Source: CAIYZT01 sp031385445 | GTDB lineage: Bacteria; Pseudomonadota; Alphaproteobacteria; Rhodobacterales; Rhodobacteraceae | Direction of reading: 5' to 3' | DNA length: 28,011 bases | Assembly: GCA_031385445.1 (NCBI GenBank) | Contig: JANNBM010000066.1 | Location: 1 to 28,011, forward strand | Shown here: in pieces, positions 1 to 6,522 of the stretch | Layout: each line of letters starts with the position of its first letter | How positions within the stretch are numbered: position 1 is the first letter of the stretch | Notes under the pieces: generated by a model | Seen by the model: only the letters and a program-made list of their open reading frames with translations | Told to the model about the DNA's origin: nothing | Databases searched by the model: none | Position numbers and translations under genes: made by a program

Positions 1-136
1 AAGCCCGTGCCGCGTGAGCACCCGAAGGCTTGGACCAAAGGTTCCCACCCTCACGCAGGGGCGCCGCTTGCGGCACGGTCTTGCGGGGTTCCCCGAAGGC
101 GAGGGTCGCTTGCCCCTTGTGCTATGGAATATCCCG

Positions 137-1531
137 ATGACCGCCACCACTTTCGAAGACCTGGGCCTGTCGCCCAAACTTGTTGCCGCCCTCAAACTGA
201 CCAACCTGCAAACCCCGACGCCGATTCAGGCCCAGGCGATCCCTTATATCATGGCGGGGCGCGATCTGATGGGGCTGGCGCAGACCGGCACCGGCAAGAC
301 CGCCGCTTTTGGCCTGCCCCTGTTGCACCGCATTCTTGATCTGGGCCATCCGCCCGGCCCGAAAAACGTGCGCGCGCTGATCCTTGCACCGACGCGGGAA
401 TTGGCACTGCAGATCAAGGACAACCTTGAAACCTTTACCAAAGGCACCGCCGTGCGCGTGGTCATGGTGGTGGGGGGTGCGTCGCTGAACCGTCAGGCCG
501 CTGCCTTGCTGCGCGGCGCGGATGTGCTGGTGGCAACGCCCGGCCGTCTGATCGACCTGCTGGAGCGCGGCGATGTCAGCCTGGAAAAGTGCGGCTATCT
601 GGTGCTGGACGAGGCCGACCACATGCTGGACATGGGCTTTATCCACTCGCTTCGTAAAATCGCCAAGCATATCCCGCTGAAGCGCCAGACCATGCTGTTT
701 TCGGCCACCATGCCGAAGGATATCGAGGAGATTGCCGACGCTTATCTGCGCGACCCGGTCCGGGTGCAGGTCGCGCCGCCGGGCAAGCCGATCGAGAAGA
801 TCAGCCAGGGGGTTTACTATATCCCCAGCGGCGACAAGGCGCGGCTGTTGGAAGAGTTCCTGAAAAAGCACCCGACCGAGCAAGCGCTGGTCTTTGGCCG
901 CACCAAGCATGGGTCGGAAAAGCTGATGAAGCTGCTGGTGGCCTGGGGCTTCAAGGCCGGGTCGATCCATGGCAACAAAAGTCAGGGCCAACGCGACCGG
1001 ACCTTGAGCGAGTTCCGCGGCGGCGCGTTGGACGTTTTGGTGGCCACGGACGTGGCGGCGCGCGGGATCGACATTCCGACGGTGCGCCATGTCTATAACT
1101 TCGACATGCCGAATGTGCCGGAAAACTATGTGCACCGGATCGGCCGGACCGCGCGGGCGGGGGCCGAGGGAACCTCGGTCAGCTTCTGCGCGCCGGGCGA
1201 GATGGGCGAACTTCTGGCCATTGAAAAGCTGCTGAAAAAGCCGCTGCCGGTTGTGGGCGGTGCGCCTTGGTCGGCGGAATTGGTGGCGGCGGCGCCCAAA
1301 GCCGGGCAGAACCGTGGGCAGCGTCCGGGATCGGGCCAAGGCGGGCAAAAGCGCGGCGCAAAGCCGCCGGTGCAGCGGGCGGCGGGCAAACCCGGCGCCG
1401 CCAAGACGAGCTTTCCGCCGCGCCCGGCATCCACCAAGTCAAAGGCCGCAAAGCCGATGGGCGGCGGGCAGGCGCCTGCGCGGCCCGCTGGCGCTGCCAA
1501 ACCGCAGCCGGGGCGTTTTTCGCGCGGCTAA
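137..1531 (+). CDS. DEAD-box ATP-dependent RNA helicase (RhlE-like)
   Basis: ATP-dependent RNA helicase expected to remodel RNA duplexes in the cytoplasm (ribosome assembly, mRNA turnover or cold adaptation). The 464-residue product shows the full motif set: Q-motif region PTPIQAQAI near 27-35, Walker A AQTGTGKT at 48-55, PTRELA at 85-90, TPGR at 134-137, DEAD at 158-161, SAT at 189-191, and the helicase C motif HRIGRTAR. After about residue 385 comes a basic Gly/Ala/Pro/Lys-rich tail, typical of RhlE-type proteins and probably RNA binding. I start it at the ATG at 137 because the family begins with the TFEDLGLS segment; an in-frame ATG at 14 would add an unconserved extension. It stands alone and ends just before a strong terminator. 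RhlE subfamily is inferred; DEAD-box helicase is certain. Confidence 0.95.
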   Translation: MTATTFEDLGLSPKLVAALKLTNLQTPTPIQAQAIPYIMAGRDLMGLAQTGTGKTAAFGLPLLHRILDLGHPPGPKNVRALILAPTRELALQIKDNLETFTKGTAVRVVMVVGGASLNRQAAALLRGADVLVATPGRLIDLLERGDVSLEKCGYLVLDEADHMLDMGFIHSLRKIAKHIPLKRQTMLFSATMPKDIEEIADAYLRDPVRVQVAPPGKPIEKISQGVYYIPSGDKARLLEEFLKKHPTEQALVFGRTKHGSEKLMKLLVAWGFKAGSIHGNKSQGQRDRTLSEFRGGALDVLVATDVAARGIDIPTVRHVYNFDMPNVPENYVHRIGRTARAGAEGTSVSFCAPGEMGELLAIEKLLKKPLPVVGGAPWSAELVAAAPKAGQNRGQRPGSGQGGQKRGAKPPVQRAAGKPGAAKTSFPPRPASTKSKAAKPMGGGQAPARPAGAAKPQPGRFSRG

Positions 1532-1553
1532 GTCGATGATAGGTCAAGAAATC

Positions 1554-1576
1554 GGGGGCCATCTGGCCCCCTTTTT
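1554..1576 (+). terminator. Rho-independent terminator of the helicase gene
   Basis: A perfect 7-bp stem GGGGGCC / GGCCCCC with a 4-base ATCT loop is followed directly by TTTTT. It lies 22 bases after the helicase stop codon and before the convergent gene that ends at 1589. Confidence 0.92.
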
Positions 1577-1588
1577 CATGCGAAGCCC

Positions 1589-2044
1589 TCAGCTTGCCTC
1601 GTCTTCAAGGTTCAGCTTCATATCTAAAAGGACCTGCTGAATGGCCAGCGTCTCGCGCAGCATCCGTTTGGCTTCGTTGTTGGAAATCTTGCCGTCCGCG
1701 ATGGCGGAATTGTATTCGGCCATCAGCATCCCGAACCGCTGGGCCAAGGCGATAACGTCGTGGTTGACGTTGTGCGGAGCCGCGGTGTTGCGCCTTTCCT
1801 GATCATAAGACAGTGTCACGCCGCGCAAATCCGCGAGGGCGGCGGTGACGTGGGGAAAGTTGGAGGCGGCTTCAAGCTGGGCCACCACATCGATCGGCAT
1901 GAAACGATCGCCATGCTCGTCACTGTCTGAATAGTAGCGGCCAATCGTCGCCTTTGAACGGCCGGTGATCGCACAGGACGCTTCGACGCCAACCTCTTTG
2001 ACCAAGGCTTCGGTGTGTTTCTTCAAATAGGATTCGATACTCAT
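1589..2044 (-). CDS. Small putative DNA-binding (HTH, phage-regulator-like) protein
   Basis: A 151-residue protein with no firm family assignment. Residues about 15-60 contain a helix-turn-helix-like stretch (ITGRSKATIGRY, then FMPIDVVAQLEAAS), as in small phage-type regulators in which helix pairs choose DNA sites. The C-terminal half is helical (NHDVIALAQRFGMLMAEYN, ending acidic) and could form a coiled dimerisation region. I chose the ATG at 2044 over one 20 codons upstream because the upstream segment (rich in Gly, Arg and Pro) looks non-coding. The ribosome binding site is weak (AGG-type). The gene is convergent with the helicase and sits next to the mobile element, but outside its inverted repeats. 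A phage or gene-transfer origin is possible and unproven. Confidence 0.7.
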   Translation of the reverse strand: MSIESYLKKHTEALVKEVGVEASCAITGRSKATIGRYYSDSDEHGDRFMPIDVVAQLEAASNFPHVTAALADLRGVTLSYDQERRNTAAPHNVNHDVIALAQRFGMLMAEYNSAIADGKISNNEAKRMLRETLAIQQVLLDMKLNLEDEAS

Positions 2045-2100
2045 ACAGGTGCCTGGCCCTTTGCGGTCAGCTCGTTGCGGGGAAATGCCCAACCCTTTTC

Positions 2101-2129
2101 CCATTAATCAAACTAAAACTATTTGTCAT
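2101..2129 (-). promoter_or_regulatory. Candidate promoter of the HTH gene
   Basis: Read on the minus strand, ATGACA (-35, 2124-2129) and TAATGG (-10, 2101-2106) are separated by 17 bases in a locally AT-rich stretch, about 57 bases before the ATG at 2044. The -10 match is only partial. Confidence 0.35.
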
Positions 2130-2209
2130 TCATAAAGGCGGCTCGGGCAACCGGGCCAGTTTGTACGAGTGAATGGATCGGCGTCCCCAGCGCCGGTTCA
2201 TACGGGTGG

Positions 2210-2276
2210 GGGTTCGCCGCGCGCAGGTTTCAGCGTTGGGACGTCCGGTGCCTTGCACCGGCGGTGCGGCGAACCC
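2210..2276. repeat. Nested inverted repeat in the intergenic region
   Basis: A perfect 11-bp inverted repeat, GGGTTCGCCGC (2210-2220) and GCGGCGAACCC (2266-2276), encloses a second perfect 7-bp hairpin, CCGGTGC / GCACCGG (2245-2261, loop CTT). No T-run follows, so it is not a classical terminator. It ends 13 bases before the direct repeat flanking the mobile element. Confidence 0.6.
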
Positions 2277-2289
2277 GTCAAGCGTCAAT

Positions 2290-2297
2290 GGTGCGGC
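2290..2297. repeat. Left target-site duplication
   Basis: GGTGCGGC lies directly outside the left terminal repeat and is repeated exactly at 4734-4741 outside the right one. Eight bases is within the usual 8-9 bp range for IS1-family insertions. The same octamer also occurs at 2263-2270, so sequence preference could contribute. Confidence 0.8.
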
Positions 2298-2316
2298 GGT
2301 AGTGTCTCAGTTTGAA
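2298..2316 (+). repeat. Left terminal inverted repeat
   Basis: Begins GGTAGTGTCTCAG. Against the reverse complement of the right end, 16 of 19 positions match. The transposase stop codon (2307-2309) lies inside this repeat. The GGTAGTG/GGTGGTG tip resembles IS1-family ends. Confidence 0.85.
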
Positions 2317-3197
2317 TTATCTTTTTTCTTATAGGGTCCGCGCGGTCCGGCCTTTGGTGCAGCGGCTTCTATCAACCCCGCAAGCCAAGTCATATCATGT
2401 AGAGTTGCAGATACATTTGCCGCCATCGCCGGGGTGCATTTCAGTGTCTTGTGAATACGCACAAAGTTGTAATGCACAAAGTAAAGCGAAAGCATGTGCA
2501 GGTGGTTTTCTAGCTTCTTGCCGAACCCATTGGTCAAGCGGGTAAAGCGGCGCATCCCCATCCGCATTGTCAAGTTTTGGCGTTCCACGTGTGACGTACT
2601 GATCATGGCGGGATTGGGCTTGCCAAAGATCGGCTCTTTTTTCGCGCCAGTGCATTCGGCAGGGGAATACTTGCGTTCATGGCTTTTGTGGCCCGTAGGC
2701 TCACCATACAGCTTGATCAGCATGGCGTAGTCGATGTCAGCCGCAAAAGCATCGCCAACGGCCTTAAGATAAGCGCCATAGCCATCGGTTGTCAGTTGTA
2801 CACGGCTGGACAAACGGCTTGCCAGATCGAACATGAATTCGCGCGCGGTTTCTGCCGAACGATCGCCAACTTCGAAAGCCAAGATCATCTTGCTATCGCG
2901 GTCAATCGCAGTCCATGTCCACACGTCGCCAGCGCCATCTGGGGCAGCTTTGGCGGTCGGGACGTTCTTGTCCTTCGCATAGCAGAACGACCAGATTTCA
3001 TCGCACTGGACCTGAGCGGCCTTCACGTCGCGCACGGTGACATCATGGTAAGCCGCGCAGGCCTTGCCAGCATCTTCCAGCAGCTTTGTCACGGTGTTGA
3101 TGGATACACCTGTAATACGGCTGATGGAGCGCATTGAAGAACCCTCTACAAGCATGTTGAGGATGGTCACGCGGCTTTTGATGTCTAGCTTGTTCAT
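2307..3197 (-). CDS. IS1-family DDE transposase
   Basis: Catalyses cutting and joining of the element's ends. The 296-residue protein has an N-terminal helix-turn-helix (about 15-45, with SMRSISRITGVSINTVTKLL) and the DDE triad in IS1-type contexts: D66 in CDEIWSF, D138 in TTDGYGAY and E205 in HVERQN, with R212 following. It is a single uninterrupted frame, unlike classical IS1, which needs a frameshift between insA and insB. The C-terminus is basic (GPRGPYKKKDN). The start ATG at 3197 has a GGGGG ribosome binding site a few bases upstream. The gene lies 44 bases downstream of the last passenger gene, so it may be transcribed from the passenger promoter. It looks intact and potentially active. 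Confidence 0.93.
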   Translation of the reverse strand: MNKLDIKSRVTILNMLVEGSSMRSISRITGVSINTVTKLLEDAGKACAAYHDVTVRDVKAAQVQCDEIWSFCYAKDKNVPTAKAAPDGAGDVWTWTAIDRDSKMILAFEVGDRSAETAREFMFDLASRLSSRVQLTTDGYGAYLKAVGDAFAADIDYAMLIKLYGEPTGHKSHERKYSPAECTGAKKEPIFGKPNPAMISTSHVERQNLTMRMGMRRFTRLTNGFGKKLENHLHMLSLYFVHYNFVRIHKTLKCTPAMAANVSATLHDMTWLAGLIEAAAPKAGPRGPYKKKDNSN

Positions 3198-3241
3198 ACC
3201 CCCAAGTTAAGGGATATGAAGTCATTTAGCAAGCAAAAAGT

Positions 3242-3418
3242 TCACTTTGAAAAAGCGGGCAACCCAAAGTATCGTTCCGGCGTCGGAACGTCAGTCTTTG
3301 GCCTGATGTATGAAAAACGGTCGTCAAGCTCCTCTGCCCGACGGATTGCATCAGCCTTCACAGCCTCTTGCTTCGCCAAATCTGCAAGCCTTTTTTCAAC
3401 TTGTGCTACAAGTGTCAT
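3242..3418 (-). CDS. Small helical protein, third passenger gene
   Basis: A 58-residue protein of unknown function. It opens with a charged amphipathic helix (TLVAQVEKRLADLAKQEAV, then ADAIRRAEELDDR) with heptad-like spacing, so a short coiled coil is likely. The tail is PTPERYFGLPAFSK. It has no signal peptide or membrane segment. The ATG at 3418 is preceded by GGGAGA at suitable spacing and comes 13 bases after the peptidase stop codon, which argues for translation as part of the same transcript. Its position between peptidase and transposase suggests an adaptor or regulatory partner of the peptidase, but that is only inference from neighbourhood. Confidence 0.65.
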   Translation of the reverse strand: MTLVAQVEKRLADLAKQEAVKADAIRRAEELDDRFSYIRPKTDVPTPERYFGLPAFSK

Positions 3419-3431
3419 TCGCGTTCTCCCG

Positions 3432-4301
3432 TTAGCGACCGACTCTGTGATTGTGCATAAAGAAGCCCAATCCCATACGGTCGATGAAGCCTGTGAGTGG
3501 ATCATTGTATTCTCGAATGAGAGTTCGAAAATCAATGTCGTCCGAGTAGTCGTCAATCTGAATGCGCATCGCCGCCAGTTTGGGTAGGTCGATGCTGCGC
3601 CCATGGGACCGCCACAGTGTATGATTGCCTAGAGCAGTCGCAATCTCATCCGCCCTCGCCTGCTTTTCTTCTACTGTGACTGGTGCGCCGGGGTTGTTGG
3701 TCCGGTGGTGTGTCCAGTCCTTAAACTTGAACTCGACAAGCCATTTTTTCAGAAGGTCTTTGGACAGATCGCGCGCTTGTTCGAACAGAGCAAGCTTTCC
3801 CAAATCCATGCTTCTCAGCAGCACCACATCAGCCGGGGCGAGGTCGCCCTTCTCTGTGATTTCTTTGACCTTATCCAAGTAACCCATCGCAGGAACATAT
3901 TCTCCGGTATCCGGGGCCGGAACCTGCGGGTCAATCGGGCCAAGGCTTGAAGAATAATCCATAAATATCTTGTCGCCAGACATGCAAAGAATCGTCCCCG
4001 CAGACATCGAAAGATCAGGGACGACGAAGTAAACAAGCCCATAGTGTTTTCTCAGCACAGCAACCATACGCTCTGCCGTTTCTGCCGATCCGCCACCCGT
4101 TCGTAGGAAGACGGCCACAGCCCCGTCTGTTCGGACGCTTTGAGACTTCATCTCTTCCACATAGTCACGAAAACTGCGGAAAAAGTTTGGTTGGATGCCA
4201 CCGCTGTAGAAGAGCACGTCTGCACCCAAGCGGTGCTCAAGAGCTTCCGCCCGTTTGTTCACGAGGTCAAAAATGGATCGGTCAAATAGATCAAGGCTCA
4301 T
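3432..4301 (-). CDS. ClpP/SppA-fold serine peptidase (SDH proteinase-like), passenger gene
   Basis: A 289-residue protein resembling the SDH-type serine proteinase family (ClpP/crotonase fold, related to SppA and S49 peptidases) and of the usual length for it. The glycine-rich oxyanion segment TGGGSAE lies at 68-74, the probable nucleophile Ser100 in SMSAGT, and the family motif SLGPIDPQ at 119-126. Helical charged segments follow (about 130-200). It has no obvious signal peptide or transmembrane helix, so it should be cytoplasmic or peripheral. The ATG at 4301 overlaps the stop of the preceding small gene (ATGA), indicating translational coupling; a longer frame to 4703 would run antiphase through that gene and is rejected. 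Substrates are unknown. It is cargo of the IS1-type element, which is unusual. Confidence 0.85.
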   Translation of the reverse strand: MSLDLFDRSIFDLVNKRAEALEHRLGADVLFYSGGIQPNFFRSFRDYVEEMKSQSVRTDGAVAVFLRTGGGSAETAERMVAVLRKHYGLVYFVVPDLSMSAGTILCMSGDKIFMDYSSSLGPIDPQVPAPDTGEYVPAMGYLDKVKEITEKGDLAPADVVLLRSMDLGKLALFEQARDLSKDLLKKWLVEFKFKDWTHHRTNNPGAPVTVEEKQARADEIATALGNHTLWRSHGRSIDLPKLAAMRIQIDDYSDDIDFRTLIREYNDPLTGFIDRMGLGFFMHNHRVGR

Positions 4302-4519
4302 TTTTTCCAGCGAACCTCTGCCGCTAACTTTGCTATCTCGCGCCGATCTGCTTCTGAAAGACTGTCTGAACGCGCCGTAGAACCCGCTATACCGCTTGCG
4401 CGCTTTGCCGGTTGTTTCAGGCTTGTATCTTCGATTTCTCCGGTCGCGATCATCGCGATGTGAACCGCGTTGCCAATCACATCCGCCGGGCGCTTCTGGC
4501 CCTGTGGTCCTTGCGGCAT
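4298..4519 (-). CDS. Small basic protein, first passenger gene
   Basis: A 73-residue protein. The N-terminal segment GQKRPADVIGNAVHIAMIATGE and the C-terminal basic motif RREIAKLAAEVRWKK resemble small alphaproteobacterial proteins I have seen annotated as hypothetical; the RWKK-type ending suggests nucleic acid binding, unproven. Three ATG codons occur in tandem (4525, 4522, 4519). The GGGAG at 4527-4531 is only 1 base from the first and 7 from the third, so I choose 4519. Its stop overlaps the peptidase start (ATGA), making it the leader of a coupled operon. It could be a regulator of, or partner for, the peptidase. Confidence 0.7.
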   Translation of the reverse strand: MPQGPQGQKRPADVIGNAVHIAMIATGEIEDTSLKQPAKRASGIAGSTARSDSLSEADRREIAKLAAEVRWKK

Positions 4520-4599
4520 CATCATTCTCCCAACTGCCTTGCGCCGCGTCCCCGGCTTGAACCGACGATGCCATAACCCAAGGTGATTTGGCCATAGCC

Positions 4600-4649
4600 T
4601 TTATATGGGATGTAATCGCAGCAAAAGTAGGGATAGTGCGATCACATCC
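4600..4649 (-). promoter_or_regulatory. Candidate promoter and operator of the passenger operon
   Basis: On the minus strand a good -10 hexamer TATAAA (4600-4605) lies about 80 bases before the first passenger gene. Immediately upstream are two inverted 13-base arms, 4608-4620 and 4637-4649 (GGATGTAATCGCA and TGCGATCACATCC on the plus strand), matching at 12 of 13 positions with a 16-base spacer. The first arm covers the space between -10 and -35, where a bound protein could block transcription. The -35 is poor. Confidence 0.45.
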
Positions 4650-4714
4650 TGCTACATGGCGGGTTAACGCCAGGTTCATGGATCGGTTCCCGCGCAACTT
4701 CAACCCCGCCGAAT

Positions 4715-4733
4715 TTTAAACTGAGGCACCACC
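4715..4733 (-). repeat. Right terminal inverted repeat
   Basis: Read on the minus strand it begins GGTGGTGCCTCAG and differs from the left end at 3 of 19 positions. Confidence 0.85.
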
Positions 4734-4741
4734 GGTGCGGC
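4734..4741. repeat. Right target-site duplication
   Basis: GGTGCGGC, identical to 2290-2297. It abuts a 7-bp hairpin GGCGGGG / CCCCGCC (4739-4757), which would already have been present at the target site. The rest of 4758-4914, up to tdk, shows no gene or clear signal. Confidence 0.8.
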
Positions 4742-4914
4742 GGGGTCATGCCCCGCCTGTTACCTTTTCCTGCGGTTTTGCCTGCCTTGACGGGATGGAT
4801 CCGGCACGCTTTGCGCCGCCCCTCGGAATGCAGCGGACCCCCATCCCTTTTCTGTCGCCATCAAAGTCCCGCAAAGGCTTGCAAATCGCGGGTGAGCCGG
4901 GCTAATTCCGAACC

Positions 4915-5502
4915 ATGGCAAAGCTGTACTTTCACTTCTCAACCATGAATGCCGGCAAATCGACGCTGCTGCTGCAGGCCTCGCACAACTATCGCGAGGG
5001 GGGGATGGCGACCTTTCTGATCACCGCGCAATTTGACAAGCGCGCAGGCGAGGGCCGCATTGCCAGCCGGATCGGCATTGGCGAGACAGCCGACACCTTT
5101 GCCCCGACAGACGATCTTTTCGCCAAGCTGAAGCGCCGGTTTGAACAGGGCAGCGTGGCCTGCGTTTTCATCGACGAGGCGCAGTTTTTGACCAAGGATC
5201 AGGTCTGGCAATTGGCCCGCGCGGTGGATGATCTGGGCGTGCCGGTCATGTGCTATGGGCTGCGGGTGGATTTTCAGGGCAATCTTTTCCCCGGATCGGC
5301 GGCGCTTCTGGCTTGGGCGGACGAGATGCGCGAAGTGCGCACGATCTGCCATTGCGGGAAAAAGGCAACGATGGTGATCCGGCGCGGGCCAGACGGCCAC
5401 CCGATGCAAGACGGCGAACAAGTGCAGATCGGCGGAAATGAGACATATGTGTCTTTATGCCGCCGCCATTGGCGCGATGCGATGGGGCAGGACCGGGGTT
5501 AG
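4915..5502 (+). CDS. tdk: Thymidine kinase
   Basis: Phosphorylates thymidine to dTMP with ATP (pyrimidine salvage). The 195-residue length is normal for the type II (Tdk) family. The P-loop MNAGKST is at 11-17 and DEAQF at 87-91, with E88 as the likely catalytic base. The structural zinc ligands appear as C145, C147, C182 and H185. The lasso-domain region follows the CHCGKKA motif. The start ATG at 4915 has little Shine-Dalgarno complementarity. The gene is convergent with the EamA gene; the two stop codons overlap in the sequence TTAG. The mobile element inserted about 180 bp upstream, so its original upstream region may have been displaced. It fits functionally with the nucleoside operon at 10483-15019, although it is not adjacent. 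Confidence 0.97.
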   Translation: MAKLYFHFSTMNAGKSTLLLQASHNYREGGMATFLITAQFDKRAGEGRIASRIGIGETADTFAPTDDLFAKLKRRFEQGSVACVFIDEAQFLTKDQVWQLARAVDDLGVPVMCYGLRVDFQGNLFPGSAALLAWADEMREVRTICHCGKKATMVIRRGPDGHPMQDGEQVQIGGNETYVSLCRRHWRDAMGQDRG

Positions 5503-6422
5503 ACCAGTCGCGACGGGCGGCCCGATGCCGTGATCACCACCCCCGCCGCCGCGATCAGCGCCATGCCCAGCCACGCGGTCCACCCCAGCGTTTGGCCCCA
5601 GATCACATAAGACCAGAACGCGGAGGCGGGCAGGATGATGTATTCCAGCACGCTCGCCTTGCTGGCCTGCGTGATCTGATAGCCGCGGATCATCAGCCCC
5701 ACCCCCAAAAGGGATCCTGCCGCCTGAACAAAGGTCCAGATCCAGAAATCGGCGTTGGGCCAGACCGGGCCGCGCTGCAAAAAGTAGTCCGGGCCGGGCG
5801 GCACGTTTTGCGGCCAAAGGGTCAGGGCGATCATCCCCAGCGCGCCGATCACGCCAAGGGCCAGAAAAAACCCGGCAAGCAGGGTTTCGGCGGATTCCCT
5901 CGCGCACCATTCGCGGGTGGCGATGTTGCCCATGGCGTACAGAACGCCGGCGAAAACCGGCAAAAGCGCGGCAAATGACGCGCCTGTCATCGCCTCGGGG
6001 CCAAGGACGAGGACCACTCCGCAAAAGCCGAGCAGCACGGCGAAAATCTGCAACCCGCCGATCCGGTGACCATAGGCGAAGGTGCCAATGAGCAGGACGA
6101 AAATTGGCGCTGTGAACAGGCCGGCGGCCACCAGTGCCACCGGCAGAAACGCCAAAGCGCCGAAATAGATCACCATGCCAGAGCCGTGAATGAACGAACG
6201 GGCGATCACCGCGCGCAGGTTCACCGGGCGAACCCGGCGCTGGAAGGCAAGGACAAAAGCCGCCAGCAAAACCATGGCCATGCAAGTTCGGATGAAGTGA
6301 AACTGCCAAAGGCCCGCGTCGTTGGCGATCACCTTGACGAAGTTATCGGTGAACCCGATGATAAAGGCATAGACCGCGATAAACCCGGCTGCACGCAGTG
6401 TTTGATCTTTGGTCGTTATCAC
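5499..6422 (-). CDS. EamA/DMT-family permease
   Basis: Inner-membrane transporter of the drug/metabolite superfamily; the substrate cannot be read from sequence. The 307-residue protein has about ten hydrophobic segments arranged as two EamA repeats, the second ending in SVLEYIILPASAFWSYVIWGQTLGW, then a short cytoplasmic tail (GRPSRLV). I prefer the GTG at 6422, preceded by GGTGG, giving the family's usual length; a GTG four codons upstream (6434) is also possible. The frame stays open to 6569, but that extension is hydrophilic and would run into the divergent gene's leader. It is convergent with tdk and divergent from the acyl-CoA synthetase. Confidence 0.88.
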   Translation of the reverse strand: MITTKDQTLRAAGFIAVYAFIIGFTDNFVKVIANDAGLWQFHFIRTCMAMVLLAAFVLAFQRRVRPVNLRAVIARSFIHGSGMVIYFGALAFLPVALVAAGLFTAPIFVLLIGTFAYGHRIGGLQIFAVLLGFCGVVLVLGPEAMTGASFAALLPVFAGVLYAMGNIATREWCARESAETLLAGFFLALGVIGALGMIALTLWPQNVPPGPDYFLQRGPVWPNADFWIWTFVQAAGSLLGVGLMIRGYQITQASKASVLEYIILPASAFWSYVIWGQTLGWTAWLGMALIAAAGVVITASGRPSRLV

Positions 6423-6483
6423 TGCACCATCCACCGTATTCTGACGTCTCGTGTTGCCCCTAACCGCGCAAGACTGCCCGTCA

Positions 6484-6498
6484 GAAAACGACGTTTTC
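6484..6498. promoter_or_regulatory. Palindrome between divergent permease and acyl-CoA synthetase genes
   Basis: GAAAACGACGTTTTC is a perfect 7-bp inverted repeat around a single central base. It lies 25 bases before the acyl-CoA synthetase start and between two divergent genes, where an operator would be expected. No regulator gene is adjacent. Confidence 0.4.
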
Positions 6499-6522
6499 CG
6501 AAGCGTTTGAAGGGGGCACGAG

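Larger units (their letters stand above)
2298..4733. mobile_element. IS1-type transposon with passenger genes (2436 bp)
   Basis: A complete insertion bounded by imperfect inverted repeats (2298-2316 and 4715-4733, 16 of 19 positions matching) and by an 8-bp duplication GGTGCGGC on each side. It encodes an IS1-type DDE transposase (2307-3197) plus three further genes upstream of it on the same strand. Removing it and one duplication rejoins a plausible host intergenic sequence between the HTH gene and tdk. The interior is less GC-rich than the host: 4021-4080 is 48% GC, against 65% for 5281-5340 in tdk. A simple IS1-family element is typically under 1.2 kb with only transposase, so the extra 1.5 kb is cargo. 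Confidence 0.85.

Noticed and set aside
2045..2289. CRISPR-like or tandem repeat array
   Set aside because: There are inverted repeats but no regularly spaced direct repeats with unique spacers.
4302..4703. N-terminal extension of the serine peptidase
   Set aside because: It runs out of phase through the small basic gene, is unlike the peptidase family, and the ATG at 4301 with the ATGA overlap explains translation.
4748..4948. 66-codon open frame before tdk
   Set aside because: No ribosome binding site, overlaps the tdk start, and starts inside the loop of a hairpin; looks non-coding.
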